Below the pieces are notes generated by a model that was given only the letters and a program-made list of their open reading frames with translations, ran no database searches and was not told the DNA's origin. A DNA stretch of 45,020 nucleotides from Candidatus Zipacnadia bacterium. Its GTDB lineage: Bacteria > Armatimonadota > Zipacnadia > Zipacnadales > UBA5352. The position numbers and the translations under genes are program-made. The stretch covers positions 1 to 45,020 of the forward strand of contig JALGVA010000022.1 in NCBI GenBank assembly GCA_029820295.1, in the 5' to 3' direction. This document shows positions 17,484 to 25,376 of this stretch, piece by piece (position 1 is the stretch's first letter; every line of letters starts with the position of its first letter).

Positions 17484-18575
17484 ATGGACGCGACGGGCAC
17501 CGTGCTGGGAGCGCTGGCCCTGGTGCCGATGGTGGCAGGGGGAGAGACGCTCTTCGAAGACCAACTGGTGGTGCCGGTGCCGGAGACGTGGCACGGTCCG
17601 CGGAGCATGCCCGGTGACATCATCGAGCTGACCGACGGGCGGCTCATGCTGGCCTACAATCGCCAGGGCTACTGGGCCGGCGACATGCCCACGGGGCTCT
17701 ATGCGCGTATTTCCGAGGATCGGGGCCAGGCATGGGGCGACGAGTTCGCGCTGCTGCTGGACCCGCCGGGCGGCCGCATCCACTATGCGCACCCGAGCTT
17801 CCTGCGCCTGCCCGACGGCGACCTGCTGATGAGCTACATCTGTGACACCGACGTGGACCCGGGCTACGGGCACACCTACTACCGTCGCTCTTCTGACGAC
17901 GGTGAGACCTGGGGCGAGGCGTTCATCCTCACGCCCCACAGCGAGCGCACGCTGGTGCACAATGACAAGCTGGTGCTGCTGTCCGACGGGCGCATCATTG
18001 CCCCGGCGGAGTTCTCGCCCGGCGCCGAGCGCGGCAGCCACAGCAGCTACGTGGCGACCGCGTTCTACTCCGACGAGAACGGCTACGACTGGCGCATGAG
18101 CCGCAACGTGGTCAGGGCCGAGTATGAGGTGCAGGAGCCGCATGTCGTCGAGCTGCGCGACGGGCGGCTGATGATGATGTTCCGCACCTACAGCGGCTTC
18201 TGCGGCCGGGCCTGGTCGGAGGATCGCGGCGAGACGTGGTCGGAGCCCGAGGCGATGACTGAGCTGCCCATGACCCCGCGGACCTCGGCGATCACGGTCG
18301 ACCGCATCCCCTCAACGGGCGATCTGCTGGTGCTGCGCTGCCGCGGCTGGGGGGAGGACGAGCGTGGCCGCACGCCCTTCGTCTCGGCGATCTCGACCGA
18401 CGAGGGCCGCACCTGGGGGCATGAGCGCATTATCGCCGGCGAGAAGGACAACGACTACGGCTACCAGAGCGTGGACTTCATCGATGACCTGGTCATCATC
18501 AGCTACCATCAGCGCGACGGCCTGCACGTCGCGCGCATCGCGATTGAGTGGTTCTACGCGGGGGATGAGGGCTGA
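17484..18575 (+). CDS. Exo-alpha-sialidase-like beta-propeller protein
   Basis: 363 aa from ATG 17484, with AGGAG at 17471-17475. Four Asp-box repeats of sialidases/BNR proteins are visible: SEDRGQAWG, SSDDGETWG, SEDRGETWS and STDEGRTWG, spaced as in a six-bladed propeller. RSMPGDIIELTDGRLMLAY is typical of the sialidase-like family common in environmental genomes. No strong signal peptide is visible, so cytoplasmic location is possible. True sialidase activity is not shown; the arginine triad cannot be assigned with confidence. It is transcribed alone from the promoter at 17384. Confidence 0.82.
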   Translation: MDATGTVLGALALVPMVAGGETLFEDQLVVPVPETWHGPRSMPGDIIELTDGRLMLAYNRQGYWAGDMPTGLYARISEDRGQAWGDEFALLLDPPGGRIHYAHPSFLRLPDGDLLMSYICDTDVDPGYGHTYYRRSSDDGETWGEAFILTPHSERTLVHNDKLVLLSDGRIIAPAEFSPGAERGSHSSYVATAFYSDENGYDWRMSRNVVRAEYEVQEPHVVELRDGRLMMMFRTYSGFCGRAWSEDRGETWSEPEAMTELPMTPRTSAITVDRIPSTGDLLVLRCRGWGEDERGRTPFVSAISTDEGRTWGHERIIAGEKDNDYGYQSVDFIDDLVIISYHQRDGLHVARIAIEWFYAGDEG

Positions 18576-18699
18576 CCCCCGCGACTGCGTGCGTCTGCGA
18601 ACGGCCTCCTCACCCCCTGAGACCGCGTCGTGTGCGGTCGCCAGGGAGCGCCTCAATGCGCCTGCTGGATCTAGTCAGACCCCCGCGCCGTTCTTGCGC

Positions 18700-18728
18700 T
18701 TGACCGCACGGGCGCGATAGTGTATGCT
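18700..18728 (+). promoter_or_regulatory. Sigma70-type promoter for the hydrolase/secG genes
   Basis: TTGACC (18700-18705), 17-base spacer, TATGCT (18723-18728), about 70 bases upstream of the hydrolase start. The rest of the 18576-18801 gap shows no recognisable feature. Confidence 0.6.
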
Positions 18729-18801
18729 GGCGATACTCCGGTCGCCATCTGGCGCCGGAGTGTGCTATTGTCGGGCCGGGGCCGGCCGATGGAGGCGGGC
18801 G

Positions 18802-19737
18802 ATGATGCGTCGCAGGGCCCTGCTGGTCGGCGCGCTGGTTGCGCTGGTCGTGCCCATCAGGTTCGCGGCCGCGCAGAGCTGGGACGAGCTGCGCGCGGTC
18901 TACGACTACGATGCGGCGGCGCCGCTGGACGCGAACGTGTCCTCGGTCGAGGAGGCCGGGCCGCTCACCTACGAGCGCCTGAGCTTCGCCGGGAATGACG
19001 GCGAGCGCGTGCCGGTGCTGCTCATGCGGCCCACCGGGGCCGAGCGCCCGCCGTGCGCGCTGTTCCTGCATGGGCTGGGCGGCGACAAGGACCAGGCGAG
19101 GCTGGTGGCGGCGCTGCTCGCGCCTCATGGCATCGCGGTGCTGGCCATCGATGCGAGGCTGCACGGCGACCGCGCGCCGGACGAGGGACCGGACGAGGCG
19201 ACACTTGCCGGGAACTTCTTCGCGACGGGCGGTCCGCTGGTGCGCACCGTGATTGACAATCGGCGCGCCATTGACTACATTGCCGGCAGGGACGACCTGG
19301 ACGCGCAGCGCATCGTGGTCGTAGGCGCGAGTATGGGGGCCATCCTGGGTTCGGTACTGAGCGCGGTGGACGAGCGCGTCGACGCAGCGGCGCTGATCGT
19401 GGGCGGCGGCGACTGGGCGACGCTTCTCGCGACCTCCGAGCACCCCCTGGCTGTGCGCCTGCGCGAGGCCGGCGGCAAGGGCGCGCTGGCAGCGCGCGTT
19501 GATCCGGTGAACTTCGTCGGGCACATCAGCCCGCGGCCGGTGCTCATGGTCAACGGGACGACCGACGCGATCATCCCCGCGGCCTGTGCCGAGGCGCTAC
19601 ACGCGGCCGCCGGTGAGCCGAAGGAGATCATCTGGTACGAGGGCGGGCACGTGGGCATGCCGCCGCAGACGCTGATGGCGATCGGCGCATGGATCGTCGA
19701 GCAGGCGGGCGTGGCGGTCCCGGCGGGGCAGGGCTAG
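18802..19737 (+). CDS. Secreted alpha/beta hydrolase (dienelactone hydrolase/esterase-like)
   Basis: 311 aa from ATG 18802, with GGAGG at 18791-18795. Residues 1-24 are a signal peptide (RRR, hydrophobic core, AAAQ). The alpha/beta-hydrolase fold is shown by ALFLHGLGGDKD (oxyanion loop), the nucleophile elbow GASMG, the acid in NGTTDAIIP and the His in EGGHVGMP. These complete a Ser-Asp-His triad. The family includes acetyl-xylan and other esterases and peptidases; the substrate is not evident. It lies 33 bases upstream of secG, probably in one transcript. Confidence 0.85.
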   Translation: MMRRRALLVGALVALVVPIRFAAAQSWDELRAVYDYDAAAPLDANVSSVEEAGPLTYERLSFAGNDGERVPVLLMRPTGAERPPCALFLHGLGGDKDQARLVAALLAPHGIAVLAIDARLHGDRAPDEGPDEATLAGNFFATGGPLVRTVIDNRRAIDYIAGRDDLDAQRIVVVGASMGAILGSVLSAVDERVDAAALIVGGGDWATLLATSEHPLAVRLREAGGKGALAARVDPVNFVGHISPRPVLMVNGTTDAIIPAACAEALHAAAGEPKEIIWYEGGHVGMPPQTLMAIGAWIVEQAGVAVPAGQG

Positions 19738-19770
19738 GCGCCCGTTGGCGATGAAGGGTCGAGGATAGCG

Positions 19771-20004
19771 ATGCTCATAGCATTCATGGTCATCTCGGCG
19801 GCGGCCGCGCTGGGGACCATCATCTCGGTGGTGCTGCAGACCTCCAAGGCCGACAGCTTCTCGGCGGCCATGGGCGGCACCGACGCCAGCCAGTTCCGCA
19901 AGGGCACGCGCGAGGAGCTGCTGGCGCGGCTGACCAAGTACTTCGCCATCGCGTGGATCGCCTCCGTGGCGATTAGCGCGATCATGTGGTACCACGCGCA
20001 CTGA
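19771..20004 (+). CDS. secG: Protein-export membrane protein SecG
   Basis: 77 aa with two membrane helices (residues 2-22 and about 57-74). The SecG signature VVLQTSKADSFSAAMGG and KGTREELLARLTKYFAI are clear. SecG is the accessory subunit of the SecYEG translocon and enhances SecA-driven export. GAGGATAG precedes the ATG. secE is only 3 kb away, in the same strand, at 23043. Confidence 0.92.
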   Translation: MLIAFMVISAAAALGTIISVVLQTSKADSFSAAMGGTDASQFRKGTREELLARLTKYFAIAWIASVAISAIMWYHAH

Positions 20005-20030
20005 GCGGCTCTGGGCCGCGAATCGGCCGC

Positions 20031-20059
20031 TTGACTCGCTCTGGCGATTGGGGTATAGT
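20031..20059 (+). promoter_or_regulatory. Sigma70-type promoter for sigH
   Basis: TTGACT (20031-20036), 17-base spacer, TATAGT (20054-20059). Transcription would begin near 20066, leaving an untranslated leader of about 180 bases before the sigH start at 20247. Confidence 0.65.
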
Positions 20060-20246
20060 TCCGTGTCGCCGGGAGGACGGCGGCGATGGCGTCTGCGTTC
20101 ATTGGAATCCGCGTTGGTTATGGCGGCGTGCGGGGCGCCGATTGGCACGCCTCAGAGGTTGGTGGGATACCGGGTCCGCCGGGCTGGCGGGTTCGAAGGC
20201 GCGCGCGGGCGCGCACAGGCGCGACTCGCATGTGGAGGTGGGGCTG

Positions 20247-20894
20247 ATGCAGCGTTGGCGCTCGACCGTTCGGCCGATGCAGGGCATGGCGGAGCACGAG
20301 GTGATTGCCCTCGCCAAGCAGGGCAGTGACGACGCCATTGAATACCTGTTGCGCAAGTACCAGGGCCTGGTTGAAGCCAAGGCCAAGAGCTACTTCCTGA
20401 TGGGCGCGGACCGGGAGGATGTCATTCAGGAGGGCATGATCGGCCTGTTCAAGGCCATTCGTGACTTCTCCCTTCGCCGCCTCGGCGGGTTTCGCAAGTT
20501 CGCCGCGTTGTGCGTGACCAGGCAGATCATCAGCGCCGTGAAGTGCGCAAGTCGGCAGAAGCACTCGGCGCTGAACGCGTACGTCTCCATGGACGCACCT
20601 CCCGCTGAGGGCGACGACGAGGCGATGTTGCAGGAGGTGCTCGCCGCCGAGCCGTCCAGCAGCCCCGAGGAAGTGGTGATCGGGCGCGAGCTGCAGCGGC
20701 GGCTCAACGGCGAGATGAGGGAGTCACTGTCGGAGTTGGAGCGCGAGGTGCTGCGCCGGTACCTGCGCGGCCACTCCTACCGCGATATCGCCATCGGGCT
20801 GGGCACGAACGTGAAGCAGGTGGACAACGCCCTGCAGCGCGCGAAGAGGAAGCTGGCAGAGCATGTGGCGACTGCGCCCGGTGTCGGGGCGTAG
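20247..20894 (+). CDS. sigH: SigH-type RNA polymerase sigma factor (sigma70 family)
   Basis: 215 aa from ATG 20247, with GGAGGTG at 20234-20240; the open frame extends to 19986 but that part is leader. Region 2 is strongly SigH-like: AIEYLLRKYQGLVEAKAKSY, GADREDVIQEGMIGLFKAIRDF and CVTRQIISAVK followed by RQKHSALNAYVSMD. Region 4 has LSELEREVLRRYLRGHSY and a helix-turn-helix (YRDIAIGLGTNVKQVDNALQ). In Bacillus SigH controls the transition to sporulation, but homologues occur in non-sporulating lineages. Its place just before tuf/rpmG/secE/nusG matches the Firmicutes arrangement. Confidence 0.9.
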   Translation: MQRWRSTVRPMQGMAEHEVIALAKQGSDDAIEYLLRKYQGLVEAKAKSYFLMGADREDVIQEGMIGLFKAIRDFSLRRLGGFRKFAALCVTRQIISAVKCASRQKHSALNAYVSMDAPPAEGDDEAMLQEVLAAEPSSSPEEVVIGRELQRRLNGEMRESLSELEREVLRRYLRGHSYRDIAIGLGTNVKQVDNALQRAKRKLAEHVATAPGVGA

Positions 20895-20897
20895 TGC

Positions 20898-20926
20898 TGG
20901 ACAGCCGTGGGGCCATGATGTATCAT
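20898..20926 (+). promoter_or_regulatory. Promoter for the tRNA-tuf operon
   Basis: TGGACA (20898-20903), 17-base spacer, TATCAT (20921-20926), directly after the sigH stop and about 40 bases before the first tRNA. Confidence 0.6.
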
Positions 20927-20967
20927 TGAGCGCCCGCCGGGGCCTGTCCCGGTGGGCGCTGCTCAGA

Positions 20968-21042
20968 GCCGGCGTAGCTCAGTGGTAGAGCAGCTCACTT
21001 GTAATGAGCAGGTCGTCCGTTCGAATCGGATCGCCGGCTCCA
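20968..21042 (+). tRNA. tRNA-Thr (anticodon TGT)
   Basis: A cloverleaf can be folded with acceptor arms GCCGGCG (20968-20974) and CGCCGGC (21032-21038), discriminator T and encoded CCA. The anticodon stem GCTCA/TGAGC encloses loop CTTGTAA, anticodon TGT at 21000-21002. The T arm has GTTCGAATC. Confidence 0.95.
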
Positions 21043-21094
21043 CCGCGGCCATGCCGGCGCGGAGGCGTGTGACGAGACAACCGCATATTCGGGT

Positions 21095-21182
21095 GGAGGG
21101 ATGCCCGAGTCTGGTCAATGGGAGCAGACTGTAAATCTGCCGGCGAATGCCTACGGGGGTTCGAATCCTCCTCCCTCCACCA
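21095..21182 (+). tRNA. tRNA-Tyr (anticodon GTA)
   Basis: Acceptor GGAGGGA (21095-21101) pairs with TCCCTCC (21172-21178), followed by A and encoded CCA. Anticodon loop CTGTAAA within stem GCAGA/TCTGC gives GTA at 21131-21133. The long variable arm expected of bacterial tRNA-Tyr is present (88 nt in total). Confidence 0.95.
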
Positions 21183-21193
21183 CCAAGTCGTGT

Positions 21194-21269
21194 GCCCACG
21201 TAGCTCAGTAGGTAGAGCGTGTCCTTGGTAAGGACAAGGTCACCGGTTCAAATCCGGTCGTGGGCTCCA
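21194..21269 (+). tRNA. tRNA-Thr (anticodon GGT)
   Basis: Acceptor GCCCACG (21194-21200) pairs with CGTGGGC (21259-21265), then T and encoded CCA. Stem TGTCC/GGACA holds loop TTGGTAA, anticodon GGT at 21227-21229. It is the second Thr isoacceptor of the cluster, directly upstream of tuf. Confidence 0.95.
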
Positions 21270-21394
21270 CAGGACATCCGCAGCGGCCCGGTGACATTCC
21301 GGGCGTGGGACATACACCGGACCAGCCGGCAGCGCAGCCGGCGACTACTGCCCGGATCGCTGGGCAGCTCGCGTACCCAGGAGGATGCAGGACA

Positions 21395-22600
21395 ATGGCA
21401 AGGGAGCACTTCGAGCGCACCAAGCCGCACGTGAACGTGGGCACCATCGGTCACGTTGACCACGGCAAGACCACTCTGACGTCGGCGATCACCCGCTGTC
21501 TGTCCACCGGCGTCGATGGTAGCTCGGCGACGCCGCTGGACTTCGACCAGATCGACGCGGCGCCGGAGGAGCGGGAGCGTGGCATCACCATCGCCACCTA
21601 CCATGCGGAGTATGAGACCAAGGCGCGGCACTACGCGCACGTGGACTGCCCCGGTCACCGCGACTACATCAAGAACATGATCACCGGCGCGGCGCAGATG
21701 GACGGCGCCATCCTGGTGGTCGCGGCCACCGACGGGCCGATGCCGCAGACCAACGAGCACGTGCTGCTCGCCCGTCAGGTGGACGTCCCGGCGATCGTGG
21801 TCTTCCTCAACAAGGTGGACATCGCCGACCCCGAGCTGCTCGAGCTGGTGGAGCTTGAGGTGCGCGAGCTGCTCGACTCTTACGAGTTCCCCGGCGACGA
21901 CACGCCGATCATCGCGGGCTCGGCGCTGCAGGCCATGGAGTGCGGCTGCGGCGGCCGCGAGTGCGAGGCGTGCGGCCCGATCATGGAACTGATGGACGCC
22001 GTGGACAGCTTCATCCCGACGCCGGAGCGCCCGATCGACCAGCCCTTCCTGATGCCGGTCGAGGACGTCTTCACCATCTCCGGCCGCGGCACCGTGGCCA
22101 CCGGCCGCGTGGAGCGCGGCAAGGTCAACACCGGCGACCAGGTCGAGATCGTCGGCCTGCGCGAGACCCGCACCACGGTCGTCACCGGGGTGGAGATGTT
22201 CCGCAAGACGCTTGACGAGGGCATCGCGGGCGACAACATCGGCGTGCTGCTGCGCGGCATCGAGCGCGACGAGGTGGAGCGCGGCCAGGTCATCGCCGCC
22301 CCCAAGAGCATCACGCCGCACACCAAGTTCAACTGCCAGGTCTACGTGCTGACGCAGGCGGAGGGCGGCCGCCACAAGCCGTTCTTCACCGGCTATCGGC
22401 CGCAGTTCTACTTCCGCACCACCGACGTGACCGGCGACGTGACGCTGCCCGAGGGCGTCGAGATGGTCATGCCCGGCGACGACGTCAACATGACCGTCGA
22501 GCTGATCCAGCCCATCGCCATGGAGCAGGGCGTGCGCTTCGCGATCCGCGAGGGCGGCCTGACCGTGGGCGCCGGTGTGGTCACCGAGGTCATCGAGTAA
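21395..22600 (+). CDS. tuf: Translation elongation factor Tu
   Basis: 401 aa from ATG 21395, with AGGAGG at 21379-21384. GTPase motifs are complete: GHVDHGKTT (P-loop), RGITI (switch I), DCPGH (G3), NKVD (G4) and SAL (G5). Domains II and III follow ([30 protein letters not shown]). It delivers aminoacyl-tRNA to the ribosome. Between GSALQAM and IMELMDAV (residues 183-193) there is a C-x-C-x4-C-x2-C cluster where many EF-Tu proteins have an acidic loop. It is co-transcribed with the upstream tRNAs and followed by rpmG. Confidence 0.98.
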   Translation: MAREHFERTKPHVNVGTIGHVDHGKTTLTSAITRCLSTGVDGSSATPLDFDQIDAAPEERERGITIATYHAEYETKARHYAHVDCPGHRDYIKNMITGAAQMDGAILVVAATDGPMPQTNEHVLLARQVDVPAIVVFLNKVDIADPELLELVELEVRELLDSYEFPGDDTPIIAGSALQAMECGCGGRECEACGPIMELMDAVDSFIPTPERPIDQPFLMPVEDVFTISGRGTVATGRVERGKVNTGDQVEIVGLRETRTTVVTGVEMFRKTLDEGIAGDNIGVLLRGIERDEVERGQVIAAPKSITPHTKFNCQVYVLTQAEGGRHKPFFTGYRPQFYFRTTDVTGDVTLPEGVEMVMPGDDVNMTVELIQPIAMEQGVRFAIREGGLTVGAGVVTEVIE

Positions 22601-22618
22601 CAGGGCGGATGTGACAGC

Positions 22619-22780
22619 ATGCCTGCGACTAAGATCATCCTGCGCTGCAGCGAGTGTAGCGAGTACAACTACTACACCGAGAAGAACCGGCAGAGCAACG
22701 CGGATCGGCTGACGCTGCGCAAGTACTGTCGGCACTGCCGGCGCCACACACCGCACGAGGAAACGCGCCTGCGCAAGTAG
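22619..22780 (+). CDS. rpmG: 50S ribosomal protein L33 (bL33)
   Basis: 53 aa. The sequence begins [13 protein letters not shown] and contains YNYYTEKN, the bL33 hallmark, then [14 protein letters not shown] and a basic end. Both CxxC pairs are intact, so this is the zinc-binding form of L33. It lies 18 bases after tuf and upstream of tRNA-Trp and secE, the usual order. The SD is weak (GGCGGAT), suggesting coupling to tuf translation. Confidence 0.93.
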   Translation: MPATKIILRCSECSEYNYYTEKNRQSNADRLTLRKYCRHCRRHTPHEETRLRK

Positions 22781-22808
22781 CACGGCGCCCGTCCGGCCTG
22801 TCGTGGGC

Positions 22809-22885
22809 AGGGGCATAGCTCAATTTGGCAGAGCACCGGTCTCCAAAACCGGCGGTTGTGGGTTCGAGTCCCGCTGCCCCTGCCA
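22809..22885 (+). tRNA. tRNA-Trp (anticodon CCA)
   Basis: Acceptor AGGGGCA (22809-22815) pairs with TGCCCCT (22875-22881), then G and encoded CCA. Stem CCGGT/ACCGG holds loop CTCCAAA, anticodon CCA at 22843-22845. tRNA-Trp between rpmG and secE is a conserved arrangement in many bacteria. Confidence 0.96.
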
Positions 22886-23042
22886 GTCACCGCCCGGCAC
22901 GGACCTCGCCCGGACACGCACAAGAGGCCGCGCACAGCACGACGCGGACGCGCACCGAGGGCGCCCGTCGTGCACCTCCTGGGGCGCCGCCGTCGGCCGG
23001 CCATCGCGGCCGCCGCGCGGGGCCACCGAGGAGAGGACACCG

Positions 23043-23255
23043 ATGGTGGAACGCCTGACCCGCCCGTTCAAGAAGATCGGCAGCTTCGTCAAGGACGTGT
23101 GGATGGAGCTGCAGCGCGTGGTGTGGCCCAGCCACGAGGAGACCTACGCCTTCACCGGCGTGGTCATCGTGGCCGTCGCCATCGTGGCGGCCTGGGTCGC
23201 GCTGCTCGACGTCGTCTTCACGACCATCGTGGGGGCACTGCGCCTCTACGAGTAG
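23043..23255 (+). CDS. secE: Preprotein translocase subunit SecE
   Basis: 70 aa from ATG 23043, with GAGGAGAGG upstream. The amphipathic N-terminal helix ends in the SecE signature WMELQRVVWPSHEETYAFT, followed by one membrane helix (VVIVAVAIVAAWVALLDVVF). It clamps SecY in the translocon. It is followed after 38 bases by nusG, the universal partner order. Confidence 0.95.
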   Translation: MVERLTRPFKKIGSFVKDVWMELQRVVWPSHEETYAFTGVVIVAVAIVAAWVALLDVVFTTIVGALRLYE

Positions 23256-23293
23256 AGCGCACCCGACCAGATGGCCCGGTGAGGCAACGCTAC

Positions 23294-23818
23294 ATGGCCA
23301 AGCAGTGGTACGTGGTTCACACGCTCACAGGCAAGGAGAACAAGGTCAAGGCCAGCATCGAGAAGATGGCCGAGGCCAAGGACCTGTCACATCTGCTGGG
23401 CCGCATCCTGGTGCCCACCGAGACCGAGATCCGCTCGGCGGGCGGCCAGCGGCGCGAGGTCAAGCGTAAGCTCTACCCCGGCTACGTGCTCATCGAGGTG
23501 GACGCCACCGACGAGATGCGCCAGCTCATCACCCAGACCAACGGCGTCACCCACTTCGTGGGCTCGTCAGATGAGCCGGTGCCGCTGCGTCCCGACGAGG
23601 TGCGCCAGATCCTCGAGGTGGTGGGCGAGGAGAGCCAGCGGCCCAAGACCGTGTGGACCATCGACCAGAGCGTGCGCGTGACCGAGGGTCCGTTCGGCGA
23701 GTTCACCGGCAAGATCATTGAGGTCAATCCCGAGCGCGAGACGCTCAAGGTGCTCATCTCGATCTTCGGCCGCGAGACGCCGGTGGAGCTGGACTTCACG
23801 CAGGTAGAGAAGCTGTAA
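23294..23818 (+). CDS. nusG: Transcription termination/antitermination protein NusG
   Basis: 174 aa. The NGN domain starts KQWYVVHTLTGKENKVK and includes RKLYPGYVLIEVD and NGVTHFVG; the KOW domain is VTEGPFGEFTGKIIEVN with the terminal ELDFTQVEKL. NusG binds RNA polymerase and couples transcription to Rho or the ribosome. GTGAGG precedes the start. It sits between secE and rplK, as in most bacteria. Confidence 0.97.
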   Translation: MAKQWYVVHTLTGKENKVKASIEKMAEAKDLSHLLGRILVPTETEIRSAGGQRREVKRKLYPGYVLIEVDATDEMRQLITQTNGVTHFVGSSDEPVPLRPDEVRQILEVVGEESQRPKTVWTIDQSVRVTEGPFGEFTGKIIEVNPERETLKVLISIFGRETPVELDFTQVEKL

Positions 23819-23862
23819 CGGCCGCGCCGGCCAGGCCGGCGGCGGCGTGAGGAGCGCGACCC

Positions 23863-24411
23863 ATGGCGAAGAAGATCCTGACGACCATCAAGCTGCAGTG
23901 CCCCGCGGGCAAGGCCACGCCCGCGCCGCCGGTGGGGCCGGCGCTGGGTCAGCACGGGCTGAACATCATGGACTTCTGCAAGACCTTCAATGCCCGCACG
24001 GCGCAGCAGATGGGCGACATCATCCCCGTCGAGATCACGGTCTATGCCGACCGCAGCTTCGACTTCATCACCAAGAGCCCGCCGGCATCGAGCCTGATCA
24101 AGAAGGCCGCCGGGCTCGAGACGGCCAGCGGGCAGGCCGGCAAGATGTTCGTCGGCGAGGTCACCTGGGACCAGGTGCGCGCCATCGCCGAGGTCAAGAT
24201 GGAGGACCTGAACGCGCGCGATCTCGACGCGGCCGCGCGCATCGTCGCGGGCACCGCGCGCAGCATGGGCGTCAAAGTGGTCGAGGAGGCCACCGACACC
24301 GAGTACGTCGCGCCCGAGGACACCGTGGTCGAGAGCGCGAAGGCGCCGGTCGCGGAGTTCGGCGAGGAGCCGGCCGAGGAGACCGCCGAGGAGACCGCCG
24401 AAGCCGAGTAA
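23863..24411 (+). CDS. rplK: 50S ribosomal protein L11 with acidic C-terminal extension
   Basis: 182 aa against the usual 140-145. The core is complete: the N-terminal domain [20 protein letters not shown], the proline-rich loop, and the 23S-binding C-terminal domain ending in [13 protein letters not shown]11 forms the GTPase-associated centre with L10 and L12. About 40 extra residues at the C-terminus are Glu/Ala/Thr-rich ([15 protein letters not shown]), compositionally like the C-terminal tails of disordered proteins. Confidence 0.96.
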   Translation: MAKKILTTIKLQCPAGKATPAPPVGPALGQHGLNIMDFCKTFNARTAQQMGDIIPVEITVYADRSFDFITKSPPASSLIKKAAGLETASGQAGKMFVGEVTWDQVRAIAEVKMEDLNARDLDAAARIVAGTARSMGVKVVEEATDTEYVAPEDTVVESAKAPVAEFGEEPAEETAEETAEAE

Positions 24412-24461
24412 CCCCCCGGGGCGGCGGACCTCAGGATCCGTCACACATAGAGGTGAGACGC

Positions 24462-25169
24462 ATGGCCAGAACGGGCAGCAGGCGCTACGAAGAGGCGCGG
24501 GAGAAGGTTGAGCCCGAGCAATACTATACGCTCGACGAGGCCCTGGAACTGATCAAGGAGACGGCCACCGCCGATTTCGACGAGACGGTGGACTGCGCCA
24601 TCAAGCTCGGCGTGACGCCGGGCAAGGGCGATCAGAACGTGCGCGGCACTGTAGTGCTGCCGCACGGCACGGGCAAGGTGCCGCGCGTGGCGGTGTTCGC
24701 CGAGGGCGAGGCGGTGCGCGAGGCGGAGGCCGCGGGCGCCGACCGCGTGGGCGCCGAGGACCTGGTGCAGGCCATCCAGGAGGGCTGGAGCGACTTCGAC
24801 ATCCTGGTAGCGCAGCCGCAGATGATGCGCGTGGTGGGCCCGCTGGGCAAGCAGCTCGGGCCACGCATGCCCTCGAAGAAGGCAGGCAACATCACCGATG
24901 ACGTGGCCGCCGCGGTGAAGTCGCTCAAGAGCGGCCGCGTGGAGTTCAAGATGGACCGCGGCGCGGTGCTGCACGTGCCGCTCGGGCGCGTGTCGTTCAG
25001 CACCGAGCAGCTTCGCGACAACTTCAACACCCTGATCTCGGCGGTGCAGGCGGCGCGTCCGGCATCCGCCACCGGCCGGTTCATCCGCAGCATCACGCTG
25101 TCGGCGACCATGGGCCCGGGGATCAAGATCGACCTGTCCGACATCACAAGGCGGCGCGCCGTCGCCTGA
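24462..25169 (+). CDS. rplA: 50S ribosomal protein L1
   Basis: 235 aa, normal length for the family. Signature segments: VDCAIKLGVTPGKGDQNVRG, PHGTGK, PLGKQLGPRMPSKKAG and TLSATMGPGIKID. L1 binds 23S rRNA at the mobile L1 stalk and often represses its own operon. GAGGTGA precedes ATG 24462. Gene order rplK-rplA-leader-rplJ-rplL is canonical. Confidence 0.97.
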   Translation: MARTGSRRYEEAREKVEPEQYYTLDEALELIKETATADFDETVDCAIKLGVTPGKGDQNVRGTVVLPHGTGKVPRVAVFAEGEAVREAEAAGADRVGAEDLVQAIQEGWSDFDILVAQPQMMRVVGPLGKQLGPRMPSKKAGNITDDVAAAVKSLKSGRVEFKMDRGAVLHVPLGRVSFSTEQLRDNFNTLISAVQAARPASATGRFIRSITLSATMGPGIKIDLSDITRRRAVA

Positions 25170-25195
25170 CGCGTGCGCCCGACAACCTGACGCAG

Positions 25196-25345
25196 TCCAG
25201 GCTCAAGACAGCCGGTGCCCCGTGCGACAAGGGGCGTAATGGAGCCCTGCGCTCCGCCTGCCGAGGCCAGGACGCACCCGACCACGAAGCGGGTCTTCGT
25301 GAGTGCACGGGAGCGCCTGCCCTGGGCGCTCCCCTTTTGCATTCA
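25196..25345 (+). promoter_or_regulatory. Ribosomal protein L10 leader RNA
   Basis: The 200-base gap between rplA and rplJ contains the conserved L10-leader elements: AAGACAGCCGGTGCC near 25205, GCGTAATGGAGCC, and CCTGCCGAGG at 25257-25266. It is followed by a terminator-like hairpin. In known cases L10(L12)n binds the kink-turn of this RNA and represses or attenuates rplJL. Confidence 0.85.
25309..25338 (+). terminator. Attenuator hairpin within the L10 leader
   Basis: GGGAGCGCC (25309-25317) pairs perfectly with GGCGCTCCC (25325-25333) across a seven-base loop and is followed by C and four T. This is a Rho-independent terminator shape just before the rplJ SD, consistent with transcription attenuation. 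Confidence 0.75.
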
Positions 25346-25376
25346 GGCGCCGCTGCGTGGGAGGAGGTGAAGTGCG

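Noticed and set aside
21248-22816. Minus-strand open frame (about 522 codons) covering tuf and rpmG
   Set aside because: It is antisense to EF-Tu, has a His/Asp/Arg-rich composition typical of such shadows and no family features.
23822-23845. GC-rich hairpin between nusG and rplK
   Set aside because: It can fold, but there is no T run and the ribosomal operon continues, so a terminator is unlikely.
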